Source of the DNA: Ruegeria discodermiae
Lineage (GTDB): Bacteria > Pseudomonadota > Alphaproteobacteria > Rhodobacterales > Rhodobacteraceae
Length of the DNA stretch: 64,000 nt
Assembly: GCF_030758345.1 (NCBI RefSeq)
Contig: NZ_JAVAMO010000013.1
Span: forward strand, 1 to 64,000
Reading direction: 5' to 3'
The position numbers and the translations under genes are program-made. How positions within the stretch are numbered: position 1 is the stretch's first letter; the number at the start of each line of letters is the position of its first letter. Shown here piece by piece: positions 34,626-44,089 of this stretch. The notes below the pieces were generated by a model. That model was not told the DNA's origin and searched no databases. It saw nothing but the letters and a program-made list of their open reading frames with translations.

Positions 34626-37622
34626 TTAGGCGCCTGTCTTGTATTCTTCCAGATACTCTCGTGTCACCAAGCTGTTGATGAATCGAGATACCTCTGGGTT
34701 GAGCTTGATTTTCTGCTTGTTTTTAAACTCTTCGATGACTGGGCGCATCATCGTTTGTTCAAAATAATTTTCATTTCGGACGACTTGCGAGTTCTCAAGC
34801 ACGACAAGGTCCGCTGCTGCCTTCACACCCGTCAAAGCCTCGTAGATGCGCCTTTCTGACTCGGTCAAACTGCCTTGCTCGACCAAGCGCTTGTGAACGC
34901 GAACAAACTTTCGGTCGTTCCCATACTTGGCCCGCAACTGATCGTTCTGTCGGTTCAGTTCTTTTATCCGATCATGGATTTTGTTCAGGCTTCCAATGTT
35001 TGCGATCATGGTTTCCTGATCGACTTCGCTAAGTTTCTTCTTTTTGAACAGACGTTCGAGCTCTTCGCGAAGCGACACAAACTCTGGGTCTTTCTGGTCG
35101 TAGTTGTTGGCCAACGCCTCACGAGTTTGCCTAAGGGTGTTCTTTAGCTCGTCCGCCAAGACAAGCTCTTCTTCGCCGATTTTCGAGAACATGAAGACCA
35201 CGTCTTCCAAGGCAGAGTTTAGGAGATTCGACGCTGCATCGCTGTTCTCAAGGTTTTCCTTCAAGTTCAGACGGTCAAGATGGTTCGACACTTCACGATA
35301 GAGCCAAGTGATTTTCTTGAAGTCCAATTGCTCCAAGACATCAAAATGCCCCATCAGGCGGATCAAATTGTAGAGGCTCTTTGCGTTGTCCAGCGTCTGC
35401 TTAATCTGCTGGACTTGTTTACGATCTTGTATCTGACTGATTTGTTGGGAGAATACCTCCGCGTTTATGAGGTCAAAGCGGAAAAGTTGATCCTTGATAT
35501 CTTCAATTTCCTGCTCAATCTCTTCACGAGATTTAAAGAGATTTGAATACCTCTCCATTTCATCGCCGAGTTCGGCCTGCAGCTCGTCGAAATACGCTTT
35601 GTTGGTTGCGTCAAACTCTTTTCTGATGTCGGCAAAATCGACCACGAAACCGTAGCGCATGTCTTTATAGGTACGGTTCACGCGTGTAAGGGCCTGCAAA
35701 AGATTGTGCCGCTTGATCACTCGTCCCAGATACAGCTTCTTCAGGCGCTTGGCATCGAAGCCCGTCAAAAGCATATTGTAAACAAACAGGATATCAATTT
35801 TCCCTGCTTTGAAGTCTTCAACTAGGTCTTTTCGGGTCTCCTTGTCTCCAACATCGTGTAGAATGAGCGCCGAAGTCAGTCCAGACGGCGCAAATGTCTT
35901 CTGGAACTGCTCCTCCATCTGTTTCGCCTGCTCTGAACTATCGCAGATAACCATCGCGCCGATGGTCGGCTCGCCTAGTGCGATACGGCTGTCTCGGAGG
36001 TCATTAATTATATAGTCAAGCATCGGCTCAACAAATCGAGTGTCAGCGAAGATGGCTTTTTTATCTAAGGCACCGACAGCTACTTCAACCTCATCCAGGG
36101 CTTGCTGCAGCACAAGTTTGTAATTCGACGCAATCTCCTCGCGGATTAGCCGAAGCGTGTAACCGTCGGCGATGGAGGCGTTGTAGTAGTACTTGTGAAT
36201 GTAATCCCCAAAAATCGACTTTGAATCATACTCATTGCCGAGCAAAGGCGTTCCAGTCAGACCCAGTTTGATTGCGTTTGGGTCGGCAGTGGTCAGGTTC
36301 GCAAGAAAGCTTCCTTTTGGGTTGTAGCTACGGTGTACCTCGTCGAGGAAGAACACTCGCTGCACGCTGAGATCGTAATCTGAAGCCTTCCCAATTTCCG
36401 GATCGTCCTGAAATTTTTGAATGTTCACCACTGTGATCTCAGGTAGGCCCTGATCGTTGTGGATCGCTTTGTTTGATTTGATGTCCTTTGCAAAATCGGT
36501 ACGAGAATTGATCGTCCTTACACTTAGGCCACGTGCTTGAAACTCGCGCTGCGCCTGGATGAGCAGATCAAGGCGATCCACTATGAAATAGAATTTTGGG
36601 ACTATCGAATTCTTTGCAAAGTAGTCTGTCAGGTGTCCGACGTTGAAGTAAGCAAGCGCAGTCTTGCCACTACCCTGAGTGTGCCAGATTATCCCCTTTT
36701 TCGTGCCCGCCCGCAGCGCCCTCTCGATTGCTTTCGTGGCGAAGACCTGAGGGTAGCGCATTACATGCTTCTGCAATCCATCGTCTTCGGCGACATACGC
36801 AAGCGCATAACGGAGGAAAAAGCTGAAGCGATCATGTTCCAATATCGAAGTGCAAATTCGGTTTGTCGGAGACGTTGGCTCCTTGTTCGTTAGAAATTCA
36901 GGATTGTGTTTTATGACAGCTAGATTGTTGTCTTTGAGCACTTCGTCCTCGGCACCGCTGCTGACGGGCAGCAGCTTGACTGTACGGCTCAAGTCTTCTT
37001 CATCTCGGAAGTAGTTGAATACAGGGTCGCTATATGAAGTCGTTGCGTAGAACGCCCCTTCGATTGGATCAGGCGACCCATCATCGTATTCCATATTGTT
37101 TGAGAATATCATCAACTGCGTGATGTTCACAAACTTCCGGAACTTAGAGTTCTGGAAACGCGTTTTCATACGCTTGCGCTCAGCCAGAACGCCTTCCTTA
37201 TTGTTAGGCTTTTTGACTTCAATGAACGCCAAAGGCATCCCATTTACCAAAATCGTGATGTCCGGACGAAACTCCTCATCTTTGTTTTTGCAAGGTAGCT
37301 CAGTAACAACATTGAACGTGTTACGAGAGAAGTCCTCAAAATCAATGATCTTTGTTCCGGATTTCTCGGTAAGCCGTTCATAGAATGCTTTCCCGAGATC
37401 CTCATTCTCCAGCATCAGAGACAATTCATCCTTGAGCCTCAGAAGTTCCTCTTCGTCCGCCGTTGGGTTGATCAATTGAAGCGCGGAAACGAACACATCG
37501 GGAAAGATATTCGTGTCGGGGTCCCATCTAGCCTCCTTCAATGACAGGTATTTGTAGCCAAGCCGCACCAAGTGCAGAATAGCGGGGATCTTTACACGGG
37601 AATCTTCGTTGAACTTGCTCAA
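34626..37622 (-). CDS. hsdR: Type I restriction-modification restriction subunit
   Basis: A 998-residue HsdR. The PD-(D/E)xK nuclease core is Asp121...Glu135-x-Lys137 within RPDITILVNGMPLAFIEVKK. The SF2 translocase domain has Walker A GSGKT (317-321), Walker B DEVH (427-430), and later helicase motifs around LLTGFDAKRLKKLY and QALTRVNRTYKDMRYGFVVD. The C-terminal coiled region binds the methylase. The start is TTG, with AAAGGTG upstream, a weak start that would lower the amount of restriction subunit. No frameshift was seen, so the enzyme should be active. Confidence 0.95.
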   Translation of the reverse strand: MSKFNEDSRVKIPAILHLVRLGYKYLSLKEARWDPDTNIFPDVFVSALQLINPTADEEELLRLKDELSLMLENEDLGKAFYERLTEKSGTKIIDFEDFSRNTFNVVTELPCKNKDEEFRPDITILVNGMPLAFIEVKKPNNKEGVLAERKRMKTRFQNSKFRKFVNITQLMIFSNNMEYDDGSPDPIEGAFYATTSYSDPVFNYFRDEEDLSRTVKLLPVSSGAEDEVLKDNNLAVIKHNPEFLTNKEPTSPTNRICTSILEHDRFSFFLRYALAYVAEDDGLQKHVMRYPQVFATKAIERALRAGTKKGIIWHTQGSGKTALAYFNVGHLTDYFAKNSIVPKFYFIVDRLDLLIQAQREFQARGLSVRTINSRTDFAKDIKSNKAIHNDQGLPEITVVNIQKFQDDPEIGKASDYDLSVQRVFFLDEVHRSYNPKGSFLANLTTADPNAIKLGLTGTPLLGNEYDSKSIFGDYIHKYYYNASIADGYTLRLIREEIASNYKLVLQQALDEVEVAVGALDKKAIFADTRFVEPMLDYIINDLRDSRIALGEPTIGAMVICDSSEQAKQMEEQFQKTFAPSGLTSALILHDVGDKETRKDLVEDFKAGKIDILFVYNMLLTGFDAKRLKKLYLGRVIKRHNLLQALTRVNRTYKDMRYGFVVDFADIRKEFDATNKAYFDELQAELGDEMERYSNLFKSREEIEQEIEDIKDQLFRFDLINAEVFSQQISQIQDRKQVQQIKQTLDNAKSLYNLIRLMGHFDVLEQLDFKKITWLYREVSNHLDRLNLKENLENSDAASNLLNSALEDVVFMFSKIGEEELVLADELKNTLRQTREALANNYDQKDPEFVSLREELERLFKKKKLSEVDQETMIANIGSLNKIHDRIKELNRQNDQLRAKYGNDRKFVRVHKRLVEQGSLTESERRIYEALTGVKAAADLVVLENSQVVRNENYFEQTMMRPVIEEFKNKQKIKLNPEVSRFINSLVTREYLEEYKTGA

Positions 37623-37982
37623 AATTCACCTTTCTTCGACCGCACATTCCTTGGGCCAAAATTCTATTGTGGGGCGGCTTCTTGAACTTGCTCGTAGGCT
37701 GGCATCCACCGGATTAAACTCCAGTTGATTCCGAGTGCCCGCCCCATGGCCATGAGCTTACTATGCTCCGACAAATAAGCACACCCGCTCAGCGGCTTAG
37801 AGCGTTATTTGCCTCACAAAAATTGACTTCAAGAACGTCGTTCGGTATTCAGAGTGAGCTGCACGGTACCTTTTCCGAGATCGCGCCCCAATCCGCACAT
37901 TGCTGATTGCCTACAGGAAGCAACACTAACGTGGTGTCGGTTTCCTATCGTCTCCGATGCCCACAACTCGGAGAGGACAGAG
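37623..37982. other. Intergenic stretch upstream of hsdR
   Basis: These 360 bases separate the divergent hsdR and the HNH-like gene and probably contain both promoters. No repeat, terminator or RNA element was recognised, and no frame here carries a domain. Confidence 0.35.
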
Positions 37983-38498
37983 ATGTGTTTGACTAAACTG
38001 TGGCCGGTAGACCCGGCCGAAACCACGGAGCTGCTTCAGCTTGAGCAAGAGGTTGAAATCGCTCAGCGCGATAGAATGCAGCGTTGGCACGCAGAACTTG
38101 CGGCGATGGGTCGTCATGCAAGATACAGAGCTAGACATCAAGCAAAGCGTCGCCACGACCAAGCGCTACGACGAGCGATTGCGCACAACGCTTTGCCGAA
38201 GTGGATAACCGAAGATCAGTTGACCTCCATTTGCAAAAGGTATGTGAAAGCTGTCCAGCGCGAGTTCTGGACAGGCGAGCTTTATGAAGTTCACCACGAA
38301 ATTGCACTGCACGGTTTGTGCGAGCAATCAGGCGAACACATTGTCTGCGGGCTACATGTTCCTGAGAATTTAGTCGTCATAACGCGCGACGAAAATCGCA
38401 GGCTTGGCGCTACAGTAACTGAGGACTGCATTTCTAGTTTCGACTATGACCCCTTCGCTCCGTCGGAAGGTGATGGCGACGCAAAATGCCCATTTTGA
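37983..38498 (+). CDS. Small HNH-like protein of unknown function
   Basis: A 171-residue basic protein. Residues 30-70 are a charged helix (ARYRARHQAKRRHDQALRRA). Residues about 100-140 read YEVHHEIALHG...HIVCGLHVPENLVVI.RDENRR, which matches the layout of phage-type HNH proteins (DHIVPL...GLHVPWNL...EN); here HHE replaces the usual DHI, so catalysis is uncertain. ATG at 37983 follows GAGAGGACAG. It stands between the type I RM operon and the tRNA-Lys gene, divergent from hsdR. Confidence 0.6.
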   Translation: MCLTKLWPVDPAETTELLQLEQEVEIAQRDRMQRWHAELAAMGRHARYRARHQAKRRHDQALRRAIAHNALPKWITEDQLTSICKRYVKAVQREFWTGELYEVHHEIALHGLCEQSGEHIVCGLHVPENLVVITRDENRRLGATVTEDCISSFDYDPFAPSEGDGDAKCPF

Positions 38499-38550
38499 TC
38501 GTCTTGAGCAATGTAATGTCGCAGAAACGTTGCAGAACCCTGCACCAGAA

Positions 38551-38578
38551 CAAAAAGGCCGTCCCGTCGGGCGGCCTT
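38551..38578 (-). terminator. Rho-independent terminator of tRNA-Lys
   Basis: On the minus strand AAGGCCG (38578-38572) pairs with CGGCCTT (38561-38555), with a short inner CCCG-type stem, followed by a TTTTTG tract. It begins 29 bases after the tRNA 3' end and ends that transcript. Confidence 0.7.
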
Positions 38579-38606
38579 CATCATCTTGATCTCTATTGAG
38601 AAACAG

Positions 38607-38682
38607 TGGTGAGCCGTGCAGGATTCGAACCTGCGACCCACTGATTAAAAGTCAGTTGCTCTACCAACTGAGCTAACGGCCC
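38607..38682 (-). tRNA. tRNA-Lys (anticodon TTT)
   Basis: A 76-base tRNA with the CCA end encoded. The acceptor stem GGGCCGT pairs with ACGGCTC. The D-arm contains AGCTCAGTTGGTAGAGC, the anticodon arm is ACTGA-CTTTTAA-TCAGT with anticodon TTT, and the T-arm contains GGTTCGAATCC. It decodes AAA/AAG lysine codons. Its 3' end faces the island-like region to the left, the usual side for tRNA-targeted integration. Confidence 0.97.
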
Positions 38683-38892
38683 ACTCTCTGTTTTCGAGGC
38701 CCTTGAACCCCGCGCGATGTCTAGTCATTTCACCGTCGAGGTGCAAGACCAGTTTCGCCCTTCGTGCGGCCAGCGTCCCGGAAGAACTGCCGACCCGATA
38801 GGCGGCCTAATTATGAGCAGCACCCGGGGTGGTCAAGCCCTTTTTTGGGGAATCTTCGTCGAAGGCTGGATTCACGCAGATACCGGCGTTAT

Positions 38893-39735
38893 ATGCCCGC
38901 CATGGCAGACAAATATGACACCGGATTGCCGTTCATGAAGATGCACGGGCTGGGCAACGACTTTGTTGTTGTCGATGCGCGCGCGCAGGCGGTGCCGGTC
39001 TCGGCGCGGCTCGCACAAGCCGTGGCGCACCGCCATTTTGGTGTGGGATTTGACCAGCTTGCGGTCATCGAAAACGGTGCAGAGGATGCGCATCTGGTGT
39101 TCTACAACGCCGATGGGTCAACCTCGGCTGCCTGCGGCAATGCCACGCGCTGCATTGCGCGGCATTTGATGAGCGAGAGTGGCAAGACCGAGCTGCACCT
39201 GACCACTGATCGTGGCGCATTGGTGGCTCGTGACGCGGGCGGCGGCATGACGTCTGTGAATATGGGCCAGCCACAATTGCGCTGGGACGAGGTCCCCCTG
39301 GCCGAAGAGGTGGATACGCTGGATCTGCCGATCGAGGGGGCTCCGGTCGCTACCGGCATGGGCAACCCACATTGCACGTTTTTTGTCGAAGATGCCGAGG
39401 CGGTGCCGCTTGAGATATTTGGCGCACGGTACGAGCATCATCCGCTCTACCCGCAGCGCACCAATGTGCAGGTGGCGCAGATCGTCGGTACCGATCATAT
39501 TCGAATGCGCGTGTGGGAGCGTGGCGTGGGCGTGACTCTGGCATCCGGCTCCTCCTCTTGCGCCACAGCCGTGGCAGCGGCGCGGCGCGGGCTGACGGGG
39601 CGCGAAGTTCGTATCGACCTGGATGGGGGCACTCTGGACGTTGCATGGCGCGACGACGGTGTCTGGATGACGGGCCCAAGCATGCATGTCTTCTCGGGCG
39701 TTCTGACGCCGGGATTCCTGGAAACACTGACATGA
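38893..39735 (+). CDS. dapF: Diaminopimelate epimerase
   Basis: A 280-residue PLP-independent epimerase that interconverts LL- and meso-diaminopimelate for lysine and peptidoglycan synthesis. The two catalytic Cys are in SAACGNATRC and ASGSSSCATAV, and the start FMKMHGLGNDFVVVDA is diagnostic. ATG at 38893 or 38902 is chosen; the longer GTG-started frame lacks similarity. It is translationally coupled (ATGA) to mtaB. Confidence 0.95.
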   Translation: MPAMADKYDTGLPFMKMHGLGNDFVVVDARAQAVPVSARLAQAVAHRHFGVGFDQLAVIENGAEDAHLVFYNADGSTSAACGNATRCIARHLMSESGKTELHLTTDRGALVARDAGGGMTSVNMGQPQLRWDEVPLAEEVDTLDLPIEGAPVATGMGNPHCTFFVEDAEAVPLEIFGARYEHHPLYPQRTNVQVAQIVGTDHIRMRVWERGVGVTLASGSSSCATAVAAARRGLTGREVRIDLDGGTLDVAWRDDGVWMTGPSMHVFSGVLTPGFLETLT

Positions 39736-40985
39736 GCGCCCCCCAATTCACCACTTTGGGCTGCCGTCTGAACGCCTATGAAACCGAGGCGATGAGGGAG
39801 CTGTCGGCGCAGGCCGGAATGCGGGATGCGGTGATCGTGAACACCTGCGCCGTGACCTCCGAGGCGGTGCGCAAGGCCCGGCAGGAGATCCGCCGACTGC
39901 GGCGCGAAAACCCCGATGCCCGCGTCATCGTCACCGGCTGCGCGGCCCAGACCGAGCCCGAGACCTTTGCCCGGATGGACGAGGTTGACGCCGTGATCGG
40001 GAATACCGAGAAGATGCAGCCAGAGACCTGGATGGGGCTGGCGGCCGACTTTATTGGCGAGACCGAAGCAGTTCAGGTCGATGACATCATGTCGGTCACC
40101 GAAACCGCAGGCCACCTGATTGATGGGTTCGGAACCCGCTCGCGCGCCTATGTGCAGGTTCAGAATGGCTGCGATCACCGCTGCACCTTCTGCATTATCC
40201 CCTATGGCCGCGGCAACTCTCGCAGCGTTCCTGCGGGCGTGGTGGTGGATCAGATCAAGCGGCTGGTCGACAGGGACTATAACGAGGTTGTGTTGACCGG
40301 GGTCGACCTGACCTCCTGGGGGGCTGATCTGCCGGCAGAGCCGAAACTGGGCGACCTGGTGATGCGGATTCTGAAACTGGTGCCCGATCTGCCGCGCCTG
40401 CGGATCAGTTCGATCGATTCCATCGAGGTGGACGAGAACCTGATGCAGGCGATCGCAACCGAGCCGCGCCTGATGCCGCATCTGCACCTGTCGCTGCAAC
40501 ATGGTGACGATCTGATCCTGAAACGGATGAAGCGCCGCCATCTGCGCGATGACGCGATCCGTTTCGCCGAAGAGGCCCGCCGCCTGCGCCCTGAAATGAC
40601 CTTTGGCGCGGACATCATCGCAGGCTTTCCGACCGAGACCGATGCGCATTTCGAAAACTCTCTGAAGCTGGTCGAAGACTGCGGCCTGACTTGGCTGCAC
40701 GTCTTTCCCTATTCGCCTCGCCCCGGCACCCCTGCCGCACGGATGCCGCAGGTGGATGGCAAGGTGATCAAACACCGCGCCGCCCGCCTGCGTGCCAGCG
40801 GCGCGTCACAGGTCGGCAGGCATCTTCAAGCGCAGCTGGGCAAGACCCATCAGATCCTGATGGAAAACCCGCATATGGGCCGCACGGAGCAGTTCACAGA
40901 GGTCGATTTCTCGACCCCCCAACGCGAGGGTGCAATCGTCACCGCCGCGATCCTTGGCCAGAACGGCACCCGTCTGACCGCCTGA
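39732..40985 (+). CDS. mtaB: tRNA t6A37 methylthiotransferase MtaB
   Basis: A 417-residue radical-SAM methylthiotransferase that makes ms2t6A at position 37 of tRNAs reading ANN codons. The N-terminal UPF0004 domain has its three cluster Cys in TLGCRLNAYET, NTCAVTSEAVRKA and VTGCAAQ. The radical-SAM motif CxxxCxxC is in CDHRCTFCIIPYG, and a C-terminal TRAM-like segment follows. ATG at 39732 overlaps the dapF stop. The form NTCAVT.EA places it in MtaB rather than MiaB. Confidence 0.92.
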   Translation: MSAPQFTTLGCRLNAYETEAMRELSAQAGMRDAVIVNTCAVTSEAVRKARQEIRRLRRENPDARVIVTGCAAQTEPETFARMDEVDAVIGNTEKMQPETWMGLAADFIGETEAVQVDDIMSVTETAGHLIDGFGTRSRAYVQVQNGCDHRCTFCIIPYGRGNSRSVPAGVVVDQIKRLVDRDYNEVVLTGVDLTSWGADLPAEPKLGDLVMRILKLVPDLPRLRISSIDSIEVDENLMQAIATEPRLMPHLHLSLQHGDDLILKRMKRRHLRDDAIRFAEEARRLRPEMTFGADIIAGFPTETDAHFENSLKLVEDCGLTWLHVFPYSPRPGTPAARMPQVDGKVIKHRAARLRASGASQVGRHLQAQLGKTHQILMENPHMGRTEQFTEVDFSTPQREGAIVTAAILGQNGTRLTA

Positions 40986-41070
40986 AGCGAACAGGCCTGC
41001 GATCCTGCGCCGTCATCAGGCAAAAGATATCTCGGGGAAGGCGCGTTTAGCGCGGCGGGGCAGGGGTCCC

Positions 41071-41108
41071 AAAAAGAAAACCCCCCGCAGTCAAAGACGC
41101 GAGGGGTT
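41071..41108 (-). terminator. Rho-independent terminator of the petABC operon
   Basis: On the minus strand AACCCCTCGC (41108-41099) pairs with GCGGGGGGTT (41088-41079), with one wobble pair, and is followed by TTCTTTTT. It begins 27 bases after the cytochrome c1 stop. Confidence 0.88.
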
Positions 41109-41134
41109 TGGTCGATCTCTTGCAAAGAAAGCGC

Positions 41135-41950
41135 TTAGTGCTTCTTGCCCTTGTGTGGTGCCCAGAGGCGCTTGTTGGTGAGGTAAAGCAGCGAGGCCAG
41201 GATCGTCAGGAACAGAACGCCGACAAAACCTGCCTGCTTGCGGGCCATCATCTTGGGCTCTGCCGCCCACATCAGGAATGCCGCAATGTCTTCGGCCTCG
41301 TGATGCAGATCGTTGGAGTGCCCGTCGGCATATTCAACATCCTCGCCGTAAAGCGGGGGCGCCATGGAAATCCAGCCACCTGGAAACGCGGTGTTCTCAT
41401 AGAGAATAGTACCCGCCTCTTCTTTTTCTTCACCTGTATATCCAATCATCAGGGACGCGATGTATTCAGCGCCCCCGATGCCTTTGAACAACTGGTTGAT
41501 CCCCAGACCGTAAGGCCCGTGGAAGCCGGCGCGGGATTTGGCTATCAGGCTCAGATCCGGTGCGCCAGCAGCGTGGTTTGCCGGAAAATGGTCGCTGTCG
41601 ATCAAGGGACGAAACTCGTCCTTTTCCGCATCGTAAAGGTATCTGTTGGCCTCTTCATCGAGCACGGCAAAACCGGCCGCATAGGCGCGGACCTGATCTT
41701 CGGGCAGGCCAGGTCCACCCTCGTCTGCCAAGGTGCGCAGGGGCACGTATTGCAGCCCGTGGCAGGCTGCACAGACCTCGGTATAGACCTGAAGGCCGCG
41801 CTGCAGCTGGTTCTGGTCGTATGTGCCGAACGGTCCCTCGAACGAGAATGCGAAATCCTCGATATGCTGGTCTCCGCCGCCTGCCGCGAAGGACGCGGCA
41901 GGAGCCAGTGCGAGGGCAAAAGCAGCACCGATTGCTAGGTTCTTGAACAT
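41135..41950 (-). CDS. petC: Cytochrome bc1 complex cytochrome c1
   Basis: A 271-residue membrane-anchored c-type cytochrome that passes electrons from the Rieske centre to cytochrome c. A signal peptide ([21 protein letters not shown]) is followed by the haem motif [13 protein letters not shown]. The C-terminal helix [19 protein letters not shown] anchors it on the periplasmic side. It is the last gene of the leftward petA-petB-petC operon, 18 bases after petB, and is followed by a strong terminator. Confidence 0.95.
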   Translation of the reverse strand: MFKNLAIGAAFALALAPAASFAAGGGDQHIEDFAFSFEGPFGTYDQNQLQRGLQVYTEVCAACHGLQYVPLRTLADEGGPGLPEDQVRAYAAGFAVLDEEANRYLYDAEKDEFRPLIDSDHFPANHAAGAPDLSLIAKSRAGFHGPYGLGINQLFKGIGGAEYIASLMIGYTGEEKEEAGTILYENTAFPGGWISMAPPLYGEDVEYADGHSNDLHHEAEDIAAFLMWAAEPKMMARKQAGFVGVLFLTILASLLYLTNKRLWAPHKGKKH

Positions 41951-41968
41951 CTCAGTCGGTCCCTCTTC

Positions 41969-43315
41969 TTACTCGGCGGGCGTGGTTTCGGGGGCACCGG
42001 AACCATCAGCTTGCTTGCCGTAATGGGCGTTGAAGTCTTCTTCGATTGTTTCAGGCTGCGGCAGCGGCTTCTCGATCACGCCCAGAATGGGCAGGATCAC
42101 GAAGAAATATGCGAACCAGTAGGCCGAAGCGATCAGCGAGAAGGTTGCATAGGGTTCTTCCGCAGGCATGGCGCCCAGCCACATCAAAACCATGAAATCG
42201 ACGATCAGCAGATAGAACCACCATTTGAACATCGGGCGGTAGCGGCCCGAGCGCACGGTCGAGGTGTCCAGCCAGGGCGCCAGCGCCATGGCCAGGATCG
42301 CACCGAACATCGCCACAACACCGAAGAATTTCGCATCGATGATGCCGCCGGTGATGAAGCTGGCAAACTGCACCACCCAGACCTCGCCGGTGAAGGCACG
42401 CAGGATGGCGTAGAAGGGCAGGAAGTACCATTCGGGCACGATATGGGCGGGCGTCACCAGCGGGTTCGCCTCGATATAGTTATCGGGGTGGCCCAGATAG
42501 TTCGGCATGAAGCCCACGATGGCCCAGAAAATCACCAGCACGATCGCCAGGCCCACGAAATCCTTGATCACGAAATAGGGCCAGAAGGGCAGCGTGTCTT
42601 TCTTCACGTCCTCTTTCGAGGTACGCCGCACCTCGACACCGGTGGGGTTGTTGTTGCCCGTGGTGTGGAAGGCCCAGATGTGTACCACGACCAGCGCGGC
42701 GATCACGAAAGGCAGCAGATAGTGCAGCGAGAAGAAGCGGTTCAGCGTGGCATTGTCCACCGCCGGTCCGCCCAGCAGCCAGGTCTGGATCGCTTCTCCC
42801 ACAAACGGGATGGCGCCAAACAGGCCGGTGATCACGGTTGCACCCCAGAACGACATCTGACCCCAGGGCAGAACATAGCCCATGAATGCTGTGCCCATCA
42901 TGCAGAGATAGATGAGCATGCCGATGATCCAGGTGATCTCGCGCGGGGATTTATAAGAGCCGTAAAAGAGACCCCGGAAGATATGAATATAGACAGCAAC
43001 AAAGAACAGAGAGGCCCCATTCTGGTGCAGATAGCGCAGCATATAGCCGCCATTCACGTTGCGCATGATGTGTTCGACACTGGCAAAGGCCAGATCGACA
43101 TTAGGGGTATAATGCATCACCAGAACGATGCCGGTGACGATCTGCAGCACCAGGCAGAAGGCCAGGACGATCCCCCAGATCCACCACCAGTTCAGGTTCT
43201 TTGGGGTGGGGATCATGATCGTGTTGTAGATCAGACCGACAATCGGCAGGCGGCTATCCAGCCACTTTTCGCCGTTTGACTTCGGTTCGTAATGATCGTG
43301 CGGAATTCCGGACAT
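41969..43315 (-). CDS. petB: Cytochrome bc1 complex cytochrome b
   Basis: A 448-residue polytopic cytochrome b with eight transmembrane helices and two b haems; it oxidises ubiquinol. Conserved features include [36 protein letters not shown], and [14 protein letters not shown], the Qo-site PEWY loop. The length is normal for Rhodobacteraceae. It lies 11 bases after the Rieske gene. Confidence 0.96.
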   Translation of the reverse strand: MSGIPHDHYEPKSNGEKWLDSRLPIVGLIYNTIMIPTPKNLNWWWIWGIVLAFCLVLQIVTGIVLVMHYTPNVDLAFASVEHIMRNVNGGYMLRYLHQNGASLFFVAVYIHIFRGLFYGSYKSPREITWIIGMLIYLCMMGTAFMGYVLPWGQMSFWGATVITGLFGAIPFVGEAIQTWLLGGPAVDNATLNRFFSLHYLLPFVIAALVVVHIWAFHTTGNNNPTGVEVRRTSKEDVKKDTLPFWPYFVIKDFVGLAIVLVIFWAIVGFMPNYLGHPDNYIEANPLVTPAHIVPEWYFLPFYAILRAFTGEVWVVQFASFITGGIIDAKFFGVVAMFGAILAMALAPWLDTSTVRSGRYRPMFKWWFYLLIVDFMVLMWLGAMPAEEPYATFSLIASAYWFAYFFVILPILGVIEKPLPQPETIEEDFNAHYGKQADGSGAPETTPAE

Positions 43316-43326
43316 GTCGCGCCTCC

Positions 43327-43887
43327 TTATCCCAGCTTGATGGTGGTTGGGTCGACGAATTCCGCAGTCGGAATCCAGAGATTTTCAGGCGCAGGGCCTT
43401 TGCGGATGCGGCCCGACGTGTCGTAATGCGACCCGTGGCAGGGGCAGAACCAACCATGGAAATCGCCCGCACCGTCACCCAGAGGCACACAGCCCAGATG
43501 CGTGCACACGCCCATCATCACCAGCCATTCGCCCGCTTCGTCCATTGAGCGGTTCTCGTCGGCGGCGTCCAGACCGGGCTTGTTGGCGTTGCGGTCATTG
43601 TTGTCCGGCAGGTCGGCCAGATCGACCGCGCGCGCCTCGTCAATCTCTTCGGGTGTGCGGCGACGGATGAAAACCGGCTTGCCCAACCACTTGACCGTGA
43701 TCTGCGTCCCTTCGGCGACGCCCGACACGTCCACGCGAATCGAGGACAGCGCCTGAACATCTGCGGACGGGTTCATCTGGTTCACCAGAGGCCAGACAGC
43801 GGCCCCCGTAACTACGACACCTGCGCCACCCGTGACGTAGTAGAGGAAATCTCTGCGGGTGCCTTCGTGGTCTTCTGCGTGGGACAC
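43327..43887 (-). CDS. petA: Cytochrome bc1 complex Rieske iron-sulfur protein
   Basis: A 186-residue Rieske protein. An N-terminal Tat-like, uncleaved membrane anchor ([20 protein letters not shown]) is followed by the 2Fe-2S motifs CTHLGC and CPCHGSH. The start is GTG. It is the first gene of the operon; the promoter should lie in the roughly 200 bases before it, where no other gene is seen. Confidence 0.96.
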   Translation of the reverse strand: MSHAEDHEGTRRDFLYYVTGGAGVVVTGAAVWPLVNQMNPSADVQALSSIRVDVSGVAEGTQITVKWLGKPVFIRRRTPEEIDEARAVDLADLPDNNDRNANKPGLDAADENRSMDEAGEWLVMMGVCTHLGCVPLGDGAGDFHGWFCPCHGSHYDTSGRIRKGPAPENLWIPTAEFVDPTTIKLG

Positions 43888-44089
43888 GAGCCTTCTCCGA
43901 TCTCAGCGCCCGCGAACGGGCAAACGTGCATATCCACCGCACGGGGATGCGGTGACTTAACGCGGGTATCTATCGGGGAGAATTCGGTTCGTCCAGCGGT
44001 CATAGGCGCGCAGGCCATTTCTTAGGTCGACATTTAGGAACAAAATTTCAAGTGTGGACAGAAAAACACGCGCATGCCTGCCGATAAGG

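Noticed and set aside
27522-38682. Integrative element with att sites at tRNA-Lys
   Set aside because: No integrase, transposase or duplicated tRNA end was found by eye, so it is kept as an island-like region only.
39495-40775. 426-codon leftward frame
   Set aside because: It is the shadow of dapF/mtaB on the other strand; mtaB has clear Fe-S motifs and a coupled start.
42011-43279. 422-codon rightward frame
   Set aside because: It is antisense to cytochrome b and very rich in His, Asp and Gln, typical of a GC-driven shadow frame.
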